A DNA stretch of 64,000 nt from DAITQM01 sp039794245 (lineage in GTDB: Bacteria > Pseudomonadota > Gammaproteobacteria > Xanthomonadales > Wenzhouxiangellaceae): the NCBI GenBank assembly GCA_039794245.1, contig JBDIVS010000001.1:62001-126000 (forward strand), given 5' to 3'. Below the pieces are notes generated by a model, which did no database searches, was not told the origin of the DNA, and was given only the letters and a program-made list of their open reading frames with translations. Each line of letters opens with the position of its first letter. Position 1 is the first letter of the stretch. The translations under genes and the position numbers were made by a program. This document shows positions 8,671 to 17,155 of this stretch, one piece after another.

Positions 8671-8874
8671 TCTCAGAGTCGTGAGTTTCTTATATGGACT
8701 CCTCCCGATTTGCAAGCATGAACTTAAGGGACGAAGGTGGCTTGCGACCTTATATCCGGCCTGTTGATGAGGAGCGTTGTGGCGTCCTCTGGCCCACAAG
8801 GTAAAGTCGCGCACCGGGTTCTCTATCTTCGTGCAGGCTTGTCCATAGCACTTTGTGGTGCAATTTGTTTTGTT

Positions 8875-10803
8875 TTATAAACTGCCGTCGTCCTCTTTCT
8901 CTTCCTTTTCCGGTGGCTTTTTCTTGCGGCCGAACAGGGATTTCAGCGCGTCTTTCGGCGTGCTCGAAGCGCTGCTGTCACCGGACTGTGCGCCTACTTG
9001 ATCTTGCAGTGTGCCGCCGATACCCAGGCGGCCGACGACGTTCTCGATGAGCTTTTCACCCTGCTTTTTGACCGCCCGCTGGGCGATACCGGCCATATCG
9101 ACGGTCACCAGCGGCTCGGCGATCGGCCCTCTGATAGCCAGCGGGATCGTGCCGCCGGTCAGCGTCATCAGGCGGGCGGGAAGTTTTTGTTGCAGTCCCT
9201 TGCCGAGGTTGAGGTCGAGCGCATAATCGAGCGATCCGCCGGCCAGATCGACGGCGCCGCCGCCGGCAATGCCGAAAGCGCCGGCGTCCAGCGTCAGCCC
9301 CGGGGTTTTGATCACCCCGTCCCTGGCCTCGACCGTGCCTTCCAGCACCTCGAACGGCGTTGCGCCGCCGAAACTCTGACTGATATTGGCGGCATTTTCA
9401 ACACTCAGCTTCTCATTGATCAGACGGTTGAGATCGACGCCGAGCAGGGCGCCGTCGATCAGGCGGTAGGTGCCCTGGCCGCTCATCGTTTTCAACAGCG
9501 CCGCGCTATCGAGGCCGCTGAAGGTCAGATCAAGCGCCATGTCGCCGGTGCCGCGCACCGGCGCCGGGCCGCCTAACGCGCTCAGCACCTCGCCGGCCTG
9601 CACGCCGAAAAGCCGTGGTGCGATGCGCACCAGCGGCGGGTCGCGGTTGAGATCGACGCTCGCCTCGCCATCGAAACGGCCGCCGTACAGATTGGCGGCG
9701 AGCGGTTTGAGATGCAGCACGCCGCGTTGCAAGCGCGCCTTGGCGACCACGTCGCTCAGGCTCAAGGTGGGCGGCAATACAACTTCGCCGATCTCGACCT
9801 CGAGGCTGGCCGTCCACGGTTTAATGGCACTGAAATCGGTCGCCGCGGCCTCTGCCCCGGCTGCTGTTCCGGCCGCCGGTTCAGAAGCGGTGGTGGCCGG
9901 TGCCGGCGGCGCCAGCGCCGAAAGGTCGAGCCTTTTGCTACTGACCTTGAGTTCGGCGCTCGGTGCTGCGGCGAGCTTCAAGTTGCCAGCCAGATCAAGC
10001 CTTTGGCCGGCGATCGTCAGATGCGCCGCCGGCAGATCCGCGCTGATCGGTTCGGCGAGCCGGAGCTTGAGCGGCGCATCGAGCGCCAGGCCGATCTTCT
10101 GCCCGCCTTGTTCCAGCTCGATGTTCAACGAGCCGAATTCGACCGCCGTGAGATCGGCGGCGACGTTGAGATCGCCCACCGCGCGCACGGCCTCGATCAC
10201 TTTCGCGCCGGCGCTCGACACACTACCCTTTAGTTCGAAATCCACCGCCCGGCCAGGGCCGAACGGCGCTAAATCGAAGCTCGCGATCTCGACTTCCTGG
10301 CGGCTGCCGGCCTTCTGATCGAGCACGATGAGGTTCACGCTGCGCAACCGGATGGCGCCCAGATTCAAAGAACTGAGGTCGGTGGCCGGCGCCGGTTCGG
10401 CGGCCGGCTGCATCAATCCTTCGAGGTTGCTGGCCCCGCGGCGGTTGGTGACCAGTGCGAAATCGGCGTCGTCGAGCGTGATCGTGCCGGTTTCGACCGC
10501 GCCGCGCAGCAGCGGCAACAGCCTGACCGCAACGCGCGCCGTGCCGATCCGGGCGAGCGGCGGCGCCTCGCCGAAACCTTCGGGATTGCCGACTTCGACA
10601 TCGGCGATCTCGAGCGCCAGCCAGGGAAACAGCTTCAGGTCCAGCGGGCCGTTCAATGCCACTTCACGGCCGAGCTGCGTGCCGGCCCGGGCCGAGATCT
10701 CGTCGCGGTAATCGTTGGGGTCGATGACCGTGACGGCAACCACCACCGCCGCCAGCAACAAGACAATGAGGATCGCGACCGCGATCAGCAGTTTGCGGAC
10801 CAT
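8875..10803 (-). CDS. AsmA family protein
   Basis: 642-aa protein with an N-terminal membrane anchor (VRKLLIAVAILIVLLLAAVVVAVTV region) and the AsmA opening DPNDYRDEISARAGTQLGREV, followed by LKLFPWLALEIADVEVGNP. The long beta-rich body and the C-terminal AsmA_2-type region (IDGALLGVDLNRLINEK, GGSLDYALDLNLGKGL) are typical of bridge-like periplasmic lipid-transfer or outer-membrane homeostasis proteins. I set the start at the second ATG (10803) because the AGGAGG at 10816-10811 is 7 bp from it and only 1 bp from the first ATG (10809). Lysine- and glutamate-rich C-terminus. Convergent with nothing; follows the repeat and RT-remnant gap. Confidence 0.88.
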   Translation of the reverse strand: MVRKLLIAVAILIVLLLAAVVVAVTVIDPNDYRDEISARAGTQLGREVALNGPLDLKLFPWLALEIADVEVGNPEGFGEAPPLARIGTARVAVRLLPLLRGAVETGTITLDDADFALVTNRRGASNLEGLMQPAAEPAPATDLSSLNLGAIRLRSVNLIVLDQKAGSRQEVEIASFDLAPFGPGRAVDFELKGSVSSAGAKVIEAVRAVGDLNVAADLTAVEFGSLNIELEQGGQKIGLALDAPLKLRLAEPISADLPAAHLTIAGQRLDLAGNLKLAAAPSAELKVSSKRLDLSALAPPAPATTASEPAAGTAAGAEAAATDFSAIKPWTASLEVEIGEVVLPPTLSLSDVVAKARLQRGVLHLKPLAANLYGGRFDGEASVDLNRDPPLVRIAPRLFGVQAGEVLSALGGPAPVRGTGDMALDLTFSGLDSAALLKTMSGQGTYRLIDGALLGVDLNRLINEKLSVENAANISQSFGGATPFEVLEGTVEARDGVIKTPGLTLDAGAFGIAGGGAVDLAGGSLDYALDLNLGKGLQQKLPARLMTLTGGTIPLAIRGPIAEPLVTVDMAGIAQRAVKKQGEKLIENVVGRLGIGGTLQDQVGAQSGDSSASSTPKDALKSLFGRKKKPPEKEEKEDDGSL

Positions 10804-10852
10804 AGCCATTCCTCCTCGTGTGCCGTCGCCCGTACCTGGCGGGCGAATCGGC

Positions 10853-11524
10853 TCACAGCCATTCGAGCATCAAATACAACACCGCGGTCAGCGCAAAACC
10901 CAGGCCGATCACGCCACGGACACTGGCCATCGGCCCCTGCTTGCCGAAGATCGCATTCGCTTCGATCAACGCGATCAGCCCGAACACCGTAGCCAAAGCC
11001 AGAAGGCCGGCGCTGTGGATGTCCTGGTTGATCTGCGGCAGGTGGCGCGACGAGGCCATCAGAAACAGCATCGGAATTGAAAATAGCGTGTTGGTCCGCG
11101 ACGCCAGACCGGCCTTGGCCAGGGCGCCGGCCGCCGCCGGCAGCGCTTCGCCGCCGCCGGCCACCCGCTCGGCCGAGGCGATGACGATCTTCTGGTTAGG
11201 CCAAATGATCAGCCAGACGTTCAGAAACATCAGAATGCCGAGCGTCGCCCCGGTCCAGATGCCGAAACCGCGCAGCGAATAAAAGTGCAAAAGCCCAAGG
11301 CCGCTCAGGAACGTGAACATCGCCCCCCAGCGAAACCACCACAACGCCCGGGGCACCAGCTTGCGGATCGCATCGCTTTTCGCCCCGCCGTCGGCGGCTT
11401 TGAAATATTCGCCCTGGACGAAGTTGAAGTAATACAAAAGACCGATCCATGTCACGCCGGCCAGGATGTGTATCCAGCGCAAGATAAAACCGATTGCCGC
11501 GGTATTTAACAGTGCAAGGTCCAT
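10853..11524 (-). CDS. PuuD/urate-hydroxylase N-terminal-domain-like membrane protein
   Basis: 223-aa protein with about seven to eight hydrophobic segments. It carries RWIHILAGVTWIGLLYYFNFVQ, WWFRWGAMFTFLSGL and IWPNQKIVIASAERV, which resemble the membrane half of PuuD-type urate oxidases (Urate_ox_N). Full PuuD proteins carry an extra C-terminal cytochrome c domain; no CxxCH is present here, so urate oxidation cannot be assumed. Short proteins of this kind are widespread with unknown role. It starts 43 bp upstream of the asmA-like gene and may be co-transcribed with it. Confidence 0.7.
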   Translation of the reverse strand: MDLALLNTAAIGFILRWIHILAGVTWIGLLYYFNFVQGEYFKAADGGAKSDAIRKLVPRALWWFRWGAMFTFLSGLGLLHFYSLRGFGIWTGATLGILMFLNVWLIIWPNQKIVIASAERVAGGGEALPAAAGALAKAGLASRTNTLFSIPMLFLMASSRHLPQINQDIHSAGLLALATVFGLIALIEANAIFGKQGPMASVRGVIGLGFALTAVLYLMLEWL

Positions 11525-11675
11525 AATGATCGCTCCCGTATCGTGATTGATTCGTGGTTGTATTTTGCTCCAGCTGCAAGATTAACACCCCGGACGGGTC
11601 CGGAACAAGCGGCATACCGTTACAACCGGATAAAAAGTATGATAAAGTAAATTCTGAATTATAGAGACTAAATTT

Positions 11676-12932
11676 ATGATAAATAAGAAAATATTCGTTC
11701 TCGGCCTTGCCAGCCTGCTGATGCGGACAACGGCGATGGCCGCGCCGGAGCCCCGCCCCATACCGGCGCCGGCGTTCGTCGCCGAGTTCGCCGGGCATTT
11801 TGCCCGCCTGACTGGTGGCGAGGCGATCCCGGGCGCCGCCTATGCCATCGTCGATGCCGGCGGCATTCTCGATCTTGGCACGCGCGGCGAAAAACGCACC
11901 GGCTCGGGCCGGCCGATCGATCCGCACACGGTTTTCCGGATCGCTTCGCTTTCCAAAGGCTTTACTGCGGCACTTGCCGGCCGGCTGGCGATGCGCGGCG
12001 AGATCGACCTTACCTGGCCGGTCACCCGTTTTCTTCCGGAGTTTACGATCGACGGCCCGAGCGAGGAAATCACGCTCACCGACCTGATCGGGCAAAGCAG
12101 CGGCCTGACGCCGCACGCCTTCGACAATCTGCTCGAAGCCGGCGTCTCACCGGCCGCGATCCGCCGGCGTTTTGCCGAACTCAAACCGATCTGCCCGCCC
12201 GGCACCTGCTACAGCTACCAGAACAACCTGTTCAGCCTGATCGAACCGGTGCTCGAAGCGGTCAGCGGCGAAAGCGACTTCACCGCCCTGTTCGCCCGCG
12301 AGCTGTTCCAACCGCTGGGCATGAACGATACCTCGGCCGACTATGCCGCCTGGCAGGCCGCCACCAACCGGGCCGAACCGCACGTCAAACGCCAGGGCCG
12401 CTGGCAGGCGACCGGCGTCGAGCCGCATTACTATCGCGTCCCGGCAGCGGCCGGCATCAACGCCAGCATCTCGGACATGGCCAAATGGACCTCGGCCCAG
12501 CTCGGCGCACGGCCAGACGTGCTCGCCCCGGCGGTGGTCAAAACGCTGACCACGCCGCGCGTAGCGACACCGCGCGATCTGCAGCGCAAATACTGGCGCG
12601 ATTATCTCGCCGGCGCCTGGTACGGGCTCGGCTGGCGCATCTACGATTTCGCCGGGCGCACCGTGATCTACCACGGCGGCTGGGTTTCCGGCTTCCGTGC
12701 CGATATCGCCCTCGACCCCGAAGCCGGATTGGGGCTGGTCATCTTGTTCAACGCCGAAAGCAACTCTATCGGCGAACTGACCACCCGGTTTTTAGCCGAA
12801 ACAAGCCGCCTGGCGCAAGTGGCCGCCGCGGACGCCGCTGCGAATCGCGGGCCAGCGGGGATTACCGGCGCTCCGCACGGCGATAGATCTCCTGCCCTGC
12901 CAGGTACGTCGCCCGCACTGCAATCGCGCTGA
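11676..12932 (+). CDS. Secreted serine hydrolase of the beta-lactamase/DD-peptidase fold (class C-like)
   Basis: 418 aa with an N-terminal signal peptide (MINKKIFVLGLASLLMR to about AMA). The catalytic motifs of the family are visible: S91-L-S-K94 (SxxK), Y181-Q-N183 (YxN) and HGG in VIYHGGWVSGF. It is probably a periplasmic esterase or peptidase; nothing points to beta-lactam resistance specifically. The upstream 60 bp are AT-rich and unlike the surrounding DNA. The last 71 bp overlap the convergent amidohydrolase gene, and the C-terminal ~30 residues (Ala/Pro-rich) look like read-through extension. Confidence 0.88.
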   Translation: MINKKIFVLGLASLLMRTTAMAAPEPRPIPAPAFVAEFAGHFARLTGGEAIPGAAYAIVDAGGILDLGTRGEKRTGSGRPIDPHTVFRIASLSKGFTAALAGRLAMRGEIDLTWPVTRFLPEFTIDGPSEEITLTDLIGQSSGLTPHAFDNLLEAGVSPAAIRRRFAELKPICPPGTCYSYQNNLFSLIEPVLEAVSGESDFTALFARELFQPLGMNDTSADYAAWQAATNRAEPHVKRQGRWQATGVEPHYYRVPAAAGINASISDMAKWTSAQLGARPDVLAPAVVKTLTTPRVATPRDLQRKYWRDYLAGAWYGLGWRIYDFAGRTVIYHGGWVSGFRADIALDPEAGLGLVILFNAESNSIGELTTRFLAETSRLAQVAAADAAANRGPAGITGAPHGDRSPALPGTSPALQSR

Positions 12933-14565
12933 TCTCCAAAGCCGGCACGGTCAACGGATCACGCTCGAGCACGACGAAATCGGCGAACTTGCCGGCCTCC
13001 AACGTCCCCAGGTCGTGTTCCTGAAACGCCGCGTAGGCCGCATCGGCGGTAAAACCGCGCAGTGCATCCAGGCGATCGAGTCTCTGGTCCGGCGAAAAGC
13101 CGCCCGCCGGTTCGCCGTTTTCGTCCTGGCGTGTCACCGCCGCCTCGATGCCGCGCATAGGATTCATCGGCTCGACCGGAAAATCGGAACCGAGTGCCAG
13201 ACGAACGCCCGCCTGCCGGAAACGCTGCCAGGCATAAGCGCCTAGTAAACGCTCGGCACCGAGCCGCTCGCCGGCCCACGGCAGATCGCTCGGCGCGTGT
13301 GTCGGCTGCATCGAGGCGATGATATCCAGTTCGGCAAAACGCGGAATGTCTTCCAGCGCCACGACCTGGGCATGTTCGATCCGGTGACGGCCCGGATGAT
13401 CGGGCACCGCCCGCATCGCCGCAGCGTAAGCATCCAGCACCTGGCGGTTCGCCGCATCGCCGATGGCGTGCGTGTTGACCTGCAGGCCGCAGCGCATGGC
13501 GCGTTCAACCAAGGCGGCCAGCTCCACGTCATCATGGAACAGCAAACCGCGGCTTTGCGGTTCGTCGCTGTACGGCTCCAGCAGCGCCGCGCCGCGGCTG
13601 CCCAGTGCCCCGTCGGCATAGAGTTTCACGGCGCGGGCGACCAGACGCTGAGCGTCATCGACCCACGGGCCGCTGTCGCACAGTAGCCTGAACGTTTCGC
13701 TGTCGCCGTCGGCCATCGCATACACCCGCAGCGGCAGGCGATCCTCGGCGAGCCGCCGGCGATAAAGCTGTAACACGTTCCACGGTGTGCCCGCCTCGTG
13801 TACCCCGGTCAGGCCGAGCCTGGCGGTCTCGGCCAGTACCCGGTCGAGCGCGCGTTCGAGCAACGCTTGATCGGGTTCGGGTATTACCGCGGCGATCAGC
13901 TCCATCGCTCCGTCGACAAAGATGCCGGTCGGCACACCGTGTTCATCGCGATGAATCCGCCCGCCGGCCGGCTGCCAATCGCCGTGCAGGCTCTCACCAT
14001 TCGCTGCGAGCCGTTCTTCGGCCAGCGCCAGCGCCGCGCCGTTCGCCCAACCGGCGTGACCGTCGGTGCGCGTCAGCCACAGCGGGCGGTCGGGAAACGC
14101 GCCGTCGAGATCGGCCGCCCGCGGAAAGGCTTTTTCAGGCCAGTCGTTCTGATCCCAGCCACGGCCGAGGAGCCACGCCTCCGGCGGCAAGGCGGCGACA
14201 TGCGCCTGCAAACGCGCGATCACCTCGCCGATCGAAGCCGTTCCGTCGAGCCGCGCATTGAGCAGCGCCAAACCCTGCCCGACAAGATGCGCGTGGCTAT
14301 CGATCAACCCGGGAACGATCGTCGCCCCGGGAAACTCGATACGCTGGGCGGCCGGATAAGCCTCGCGCAAATCAGATGCCGAACCGGTTGCGACAATACG
14401 CCCGCCGGCATCGAACGCCAGCGCTGTCACGGCGCGATCGGCATCCGGCCCGGCCAGCGTATGAATCACCCCCGCCTCGACCACGGTCAGATCCGCCCCA
14501 GCCGGCGGCGCGCCCCGGCAGCCCAGCAACAACCCCGCCGCCCACATCACAAAAAAAAACCGCAT
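12862..14565 (-). CDS. Amidohydrolase family lipoprotein (YtcJ-like, Amidohydro_3)
   Basis: 567-aa metal-dependent hydrolase. The N-terminus MRFFFVMWAAGLLLGC is a lipoprotein signal with a lipobox ending at Cys16. The metal-site motif is GLIDSHAHL, with later RIEHAQVV and ALGSDFPVEPMNPM as in the family. The YtcJ-like group deacylates or hydrolyses N-substituted amides; the substrate is unknown. The start 14565 was chosen for the signal peptide; the frame is open up to 15498 only as a shadow of the helicase. The gene overlaps the convergent serine hydrolase by 71 bp. Confidence 0.9.
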   Translation of the reverse strand: MRFFFVMWAAGLLLGCRGAPPAGADLTVVEAGVIHTLAGPDADRAVTALAFDAGGRIVATGSASDLREAYPAAQRIEFPGATIVPGLIDSHAHLVGQGLALLNARLDGTASIGEVIARLQAHVAALPPEAWLLGRGWDQNDWPEKAFPRAADLDGAFPDRPLWLTRTDGHAGWANGAALALAEERLAANGESLHGDWQPAGGRIHRDEHGVPTGIFVDGAMELIAAVIPEPDQALLERALDRVLAETARLGLTGVHEAGTPWNVLQLYRRRLAEDRLPLRVYAMADGDSETFRLLCDSGPWVDDAQRLVARAVKLYADGALGSRGAALLEPYSDEPQSRGLLFHDDVELAALVERAMRCGLQVNTHAIGDAANRQVLDAYAAAMRAVPDHPGRHRIEHAQVVALEDIPRFAELDIIASMQPTHAPSDLPWAGERLGAERLLGAYAWQRFRQAGVRLALGSDFPVEPMNPMRGIEAAVTRQDENGEPAGGFSPDQRLDRLDALRGFTADAAYAAFQEHDLGTLEAGKFADFVVLERDPLTVPALEISAIAVRATYLAGQEIYRRAERR

Positions 14566-14700
14566 CGCAAAACTCCCGGAAGCGAAGGCCGCGCCGATTA
14601 TACGGCCATGCCCGGCCAACAAGCCGCGCCCACCCGCCGTGCCTCGGATCAGCGGCAAGCCGGCTTTGGGCGTTTGCCGCAGAAAGCCGGGCAGCGATGC

Positions 14701-14720
14701 TGCTATGATGCTGCTATAAT
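14701..14720 (+). promoter_or_regulatory. Doubled extended -10 promoter element upstream of the RNA helicase gene
   Basis: An 11-bp unit GATGCTGCTAT is tandemly repeated (14696-14706 and 14707-14717). Each copy creates an extended -10: TGC-TATGAT at 14701-14709 and TGC-TATAAT at 14712-14720. No good -35 hexamer is visible, consistent with extended -10 promoters. Predicted leader of about 120 nt. Confidence 0.55.
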
Positions 14721-14771
14721 GCCTTCTGCTCCGGCCGATCGCCGGGTCGCGTTTCGCGGATGTGTTTGTCG

Positions 14772-14826
14772 CCAAGGCCCTTCCCCGATTTGACGTTGCC
14801 GTCCGTTTTGACGGTTTTCGCCTTGG
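14772..14826 (+). promoter_or_regulatory. Structured 5' leader of the helicase gene
   Basis: CCAAGGC (14772-14778) can pair with GCCTTGG (14820-14826). Inside lies a terminator-like hairpin, CCGTC (14799-14803) with GACGG (14810-14814), followed by TTTT. The outer stem ends 4 bp before the AGGA ribosome-binding site. Possible attenuation or cold-dependent folding; inference from base pairing only. Confidence 0.4.
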
Positions 14827-14844
14827 TTGACAGGAAAATCCCCC

Positions 14845-16125
14845 ATGACTTTCGAAGCACTCGGCCTGCGTGCCGAATTGCTGCGCACCGTTGCGCAGCA
14901 AGGTTTTACCGAACCCACTGCCATCCAGCAGCAAGCGATCCCGGCGATTCTCGCCGGCCGCGATCTTTTGGCCAGCGCCCGGACGGGCTCGGGCAAGACC
15001 GCCGCGTTTTGCCTGCCGCTCATCCAGATGGTGGGCGGCAAACAGCGATCCGGACCTTTGTGTGCCCTCGTCCTGACCCCGACCCGCGAGTTGGCGGCGC
15101 AGGTTCACGAGAGTTTTCGCGCCTTCAGCAGCGATAACCAGCCGCAGTGTGCCGCCGTTTACGGCGGGATCAACATCCATCCGCAGATCAGCAGGCTGCG
15201 CCGCGGTGTCGATGTGCTGGTTGCCACGCCCGGGCGCCTGATCGACCTGATGCAACGCGGTTGCGTCAAGCTCGACGGACTGCACCATCTGGTCCTCGAT
15301 GAAGCCGACCGGATGCTCGACATGGGCTTTTTGCCGGCCGTCGAGCGCATCGTCAGTGCCTTGCCCGCCAGGCGCCAGACCCTGCTCTTTTCGGCCACGC
15401 TGTCCGGCCCGATCCAGAATGTCGCGGCGCGCTTCATGTGCGCGCCGCTGCGGATCGAAGCCGCACCGGCCGAGGCGGCCGCCCGGCACATCACGCAACA
15501 GGCGATCATGATCGACCAGGAGCGCAAGCGCGAACTGTTGTCATGGATGATCGGCCACAACAACTGGCAGCAGGTGTTGATCTTCACCCGCACCAAACAC
15601 GGTGCAAACCGGCTGACCGCCCAACTCGAACTCGACGGCATCAAGGCCGTAGCGATCCACGGCAACAAAACCCAGGGCGCGCGCAGCCGCGCGCTGGCCG
15701 ATTTCAAACAGCGCAAGGTCCGCGCGCTGGTCGCCACCGACATCGCCGCCCGCGGCCTGGATATCGAACACCTGCCGCACGTGATCAACTATGAAGTGCC
15801 GCAGACACCCGATGACTACATCCACCGGATCGGCCGCACCGGCCGGGCCGGGCGAGAAGGTGTGGCCATTTCGCTGGTCGCCGGCGCCGAACGGCGACTG
15901 TTCGATGAGATCCGCCGGCAGGTGAAAGCCCCGATCGCAAACCAGGTGATCGCCGGTTATGAACCCACACAAACCAGTGCAAAGGGCGCTTTCAGGCTAA
16001 ACGGTGCCGCGCAACGTAAGGCGCCGCAAGCCGCCCACCGGCAAGGTGCGCCGAAGTCGGGCAGGAACGGCCCGCACAAGCGCCGGCCAAAACAGCACCG
16101 CGGCGCCTTTCGCCAGGCGGCATGA
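14845..16125 (+). CDS. rhlE: DEAD-box ATP-dependent RNA helicase, RhlE type
   Basis: 426 aa. All helicase motifs are present in order: Q motif (FTEPTAIQQQAIP), Walker A (ARTGSGKTAAF), PTRELAAQ, TPGRL, DEAD in LVLDEADRMLDMGF, SAT, ATDIAARGLDIEHL and HRIGRTGRAGREG. The LDEADRMLDMGF form and short basic C-terminal tail fit RhlE. Role: ribosome maturation and RNA turnover in the cytoplasm. The start ATG 14845 has CAGGAAA 6 bp upstream; a TTG 18 bp earlier is in frame but has no ribosome site. The basic tail runs directly into the downstream M28 remnant. Confidence 0.94.
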   Translation: MTFEALGLRAELLRTVAQQGFTEPTAIQQQAIPAILAGRDLLASARTGSGKTAAFCLPLIQMVGGKQRSGPLCALVLTPTRELAAQVHESFRAFSSDNQPQCAAVYGGINIHPQISRLRRGVDVLVATPGRLIDLMQRGCVKLDGLHHLVLDEADRMLDMGFLPAVERIVSALPARRQTLLFSATLSGPIQNVAARFMCAPLRIEAAPAEAAARHITQQAIMIDQERKRELLSWMIGHNNWQQVLIFTRTKHGANRLTAQLELDGIKAVAIHGNKTQGARSRALADFKQRKVRALVATDIAARGLDIEHLPHVINYEVPQTPDDYIHRIGRTGRAGREGVAISLVAGAERRLFDEIRRQVKAPIANQVIAGYEPTQTSAKGAFRLNGAAQRKAPQAAHRQGAPKSGRNGPHKRRPKQHRGAFRQAA

Positions 16126-16756
16126 CCCGAATGCGGGGAGCACAATGGTGGCGGGATGGAGCGAGCACGGGGCCGGCGATCTCGGCTGTGGTCGGCGAAA
16201 TCCGCGGTGCAGCCGAGCCCGCCGAGTGGGTGTCGATCGGCGGCCATCTCGATTCCTGGGATTCGGGAACCGGCGCGGTTGATGACGGAGCCGGTGTAGC
16301 GATCACGATGGCGGCAGCCAAACTGATCGCCGATCTGCCGGAGCGCCCCAAACGCGGCATCCGGGTGGTGTTGTTCGCCAACGAAGAACAAGGCGTTACG
16401 CCACTTCACAAACCGGGAACCTGGCTGCCAATGCCCTCGCCGCCGAATCCGATTTCGGGGCCGGCCGCATCTATCGGTTCTCTTATCACGTCGCCGATTC
16501 GGCCCTGCCGGTGATCGGCACGATCCACGCCGCGCTCGCCCTGCTCGGCATCGCAAACGGCAGGCGCGAAGCCCACGGCGGCGCCGATTTCGGCCAACTC
16601 AAAGCGCTTAGCGGCGCCGTGATCGACTTGCAGCAGGGCGGCACCGGCTACTTCGACCTCCACCACACCGCCGACGATACGCTCGACAAAGTCGATCCTG
16701 AGGCGCTCAACCAGAACGTCGCGGCGTATGCGGTCTTCGCCTACCTGGCGGCGTAA
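16126..16756 (+). pseudogene. Decayed M28-family metallopeptidase
   Basis: Frame 16122-16514 encodes GGHLDSWDSGTGAVDDGAGV and RVVLFANEEQG, the zinc-binding region of M28 aminopeptidases. After about 16410 the homology jumps to another frame: LAANALAAESDFGAGRIYRF, then GGADFGQLKALSGAV and DLHHTADDTLDKVDPEALNQ up to the stop at 16756. The N-terminal half is absent, part of the middle is deleted, and at least one frameshift separates the pieces. Probably a secreted peptidase gene that has been lost. It begins immediately after the helicase stop, so the deletion boundary abuts rhlE. Confidence 0.85.
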
Positions 16757-16827
16757 AGTCCGGTCGCTTTCGGTTCTGGAACCCTGCCGGCGGCGGAATA
16801 ACCCAGTCCAGTAAACCCATGTTCACC

Positions 16828-16980
16828 CAACTGTTGCATCAATTCCCGGAATTCTCGGTCAAGCGGGCGAGAAACCGGGCGCGTCACCCCACGTGAATTC
16901 GATGCTTTGACTAATATTCTCATAACTTATTTATTTAACGAAGAAATCTATAAATTCGAGCAAAATTTATGCAACTGTTG
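16828..16980. mobile_element. 135-bp MITE-like insert in a palindromic target with 9-bp direct repeats
   Basis: The direct repeats CAACTGTTG lie at 16828-16836 and 16972-16980. Between them is a 135-bp AT-richer segment (16837-16971) with short inverted ends: CATCAATT on the left, and CATAAATT on the right read on the minus strand. Removing the insert and one repeat restores ACCCAACTGTTGGGT, the exact palindrome found empty at 49568 and, with one central base changed, at 58149. It encodes no transposase; a 60-codon minus-strand frame (16923-16741) starts inside it but has no recognisable homology. The rest of the 16757-17155 gap shows no gene. Confidence 0.6.
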
Positions 16981-17096
16981 GGTTCATACGAGCCTTCCGC
17001 CGCAAGCGGCGGGAAGAAAGGATTGACCACTCACACGTTTTGCCGAGGTGCCCGAAGCGCTGATTGAAACGGGGCCAGGTTCAGGTCCGGCCCCTC

Positions 17097-17125
17097 TTGT
17101 AATTAATTATTCGTTTGTTTAATAT
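17097..17125 (+). promoter_or_regulatory. Possible promoter of the TetR-efflux operon
   Basis: TTGTAA (17097-17102), 17-bp spacer, TAATAT (17120-17125), in an AT-rich stretch 31 bp before the tetR-like ATG. The -10 matches the consensus at only four of six positions. Confidence 0.35.
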
Positions 17126-17155
17126 AGGCGCAGATCCCAGATCAAAACGGGCGGT

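Noticed and set aside
11676..12932. True class C beta-lactamase (resistance gene)
   Set aside because: The three motifs fit the whole serine hydrolase/DD-peptidase superfamily; nothing specific to AmpC and no ampR next to it.
16741..16923. 60-codon minus-strand gene reaching into the 135-bp insert
   Set aside because: No recognisable homology, no clear ribosome site, and it spans the insert boundary, so it is more likely chance.
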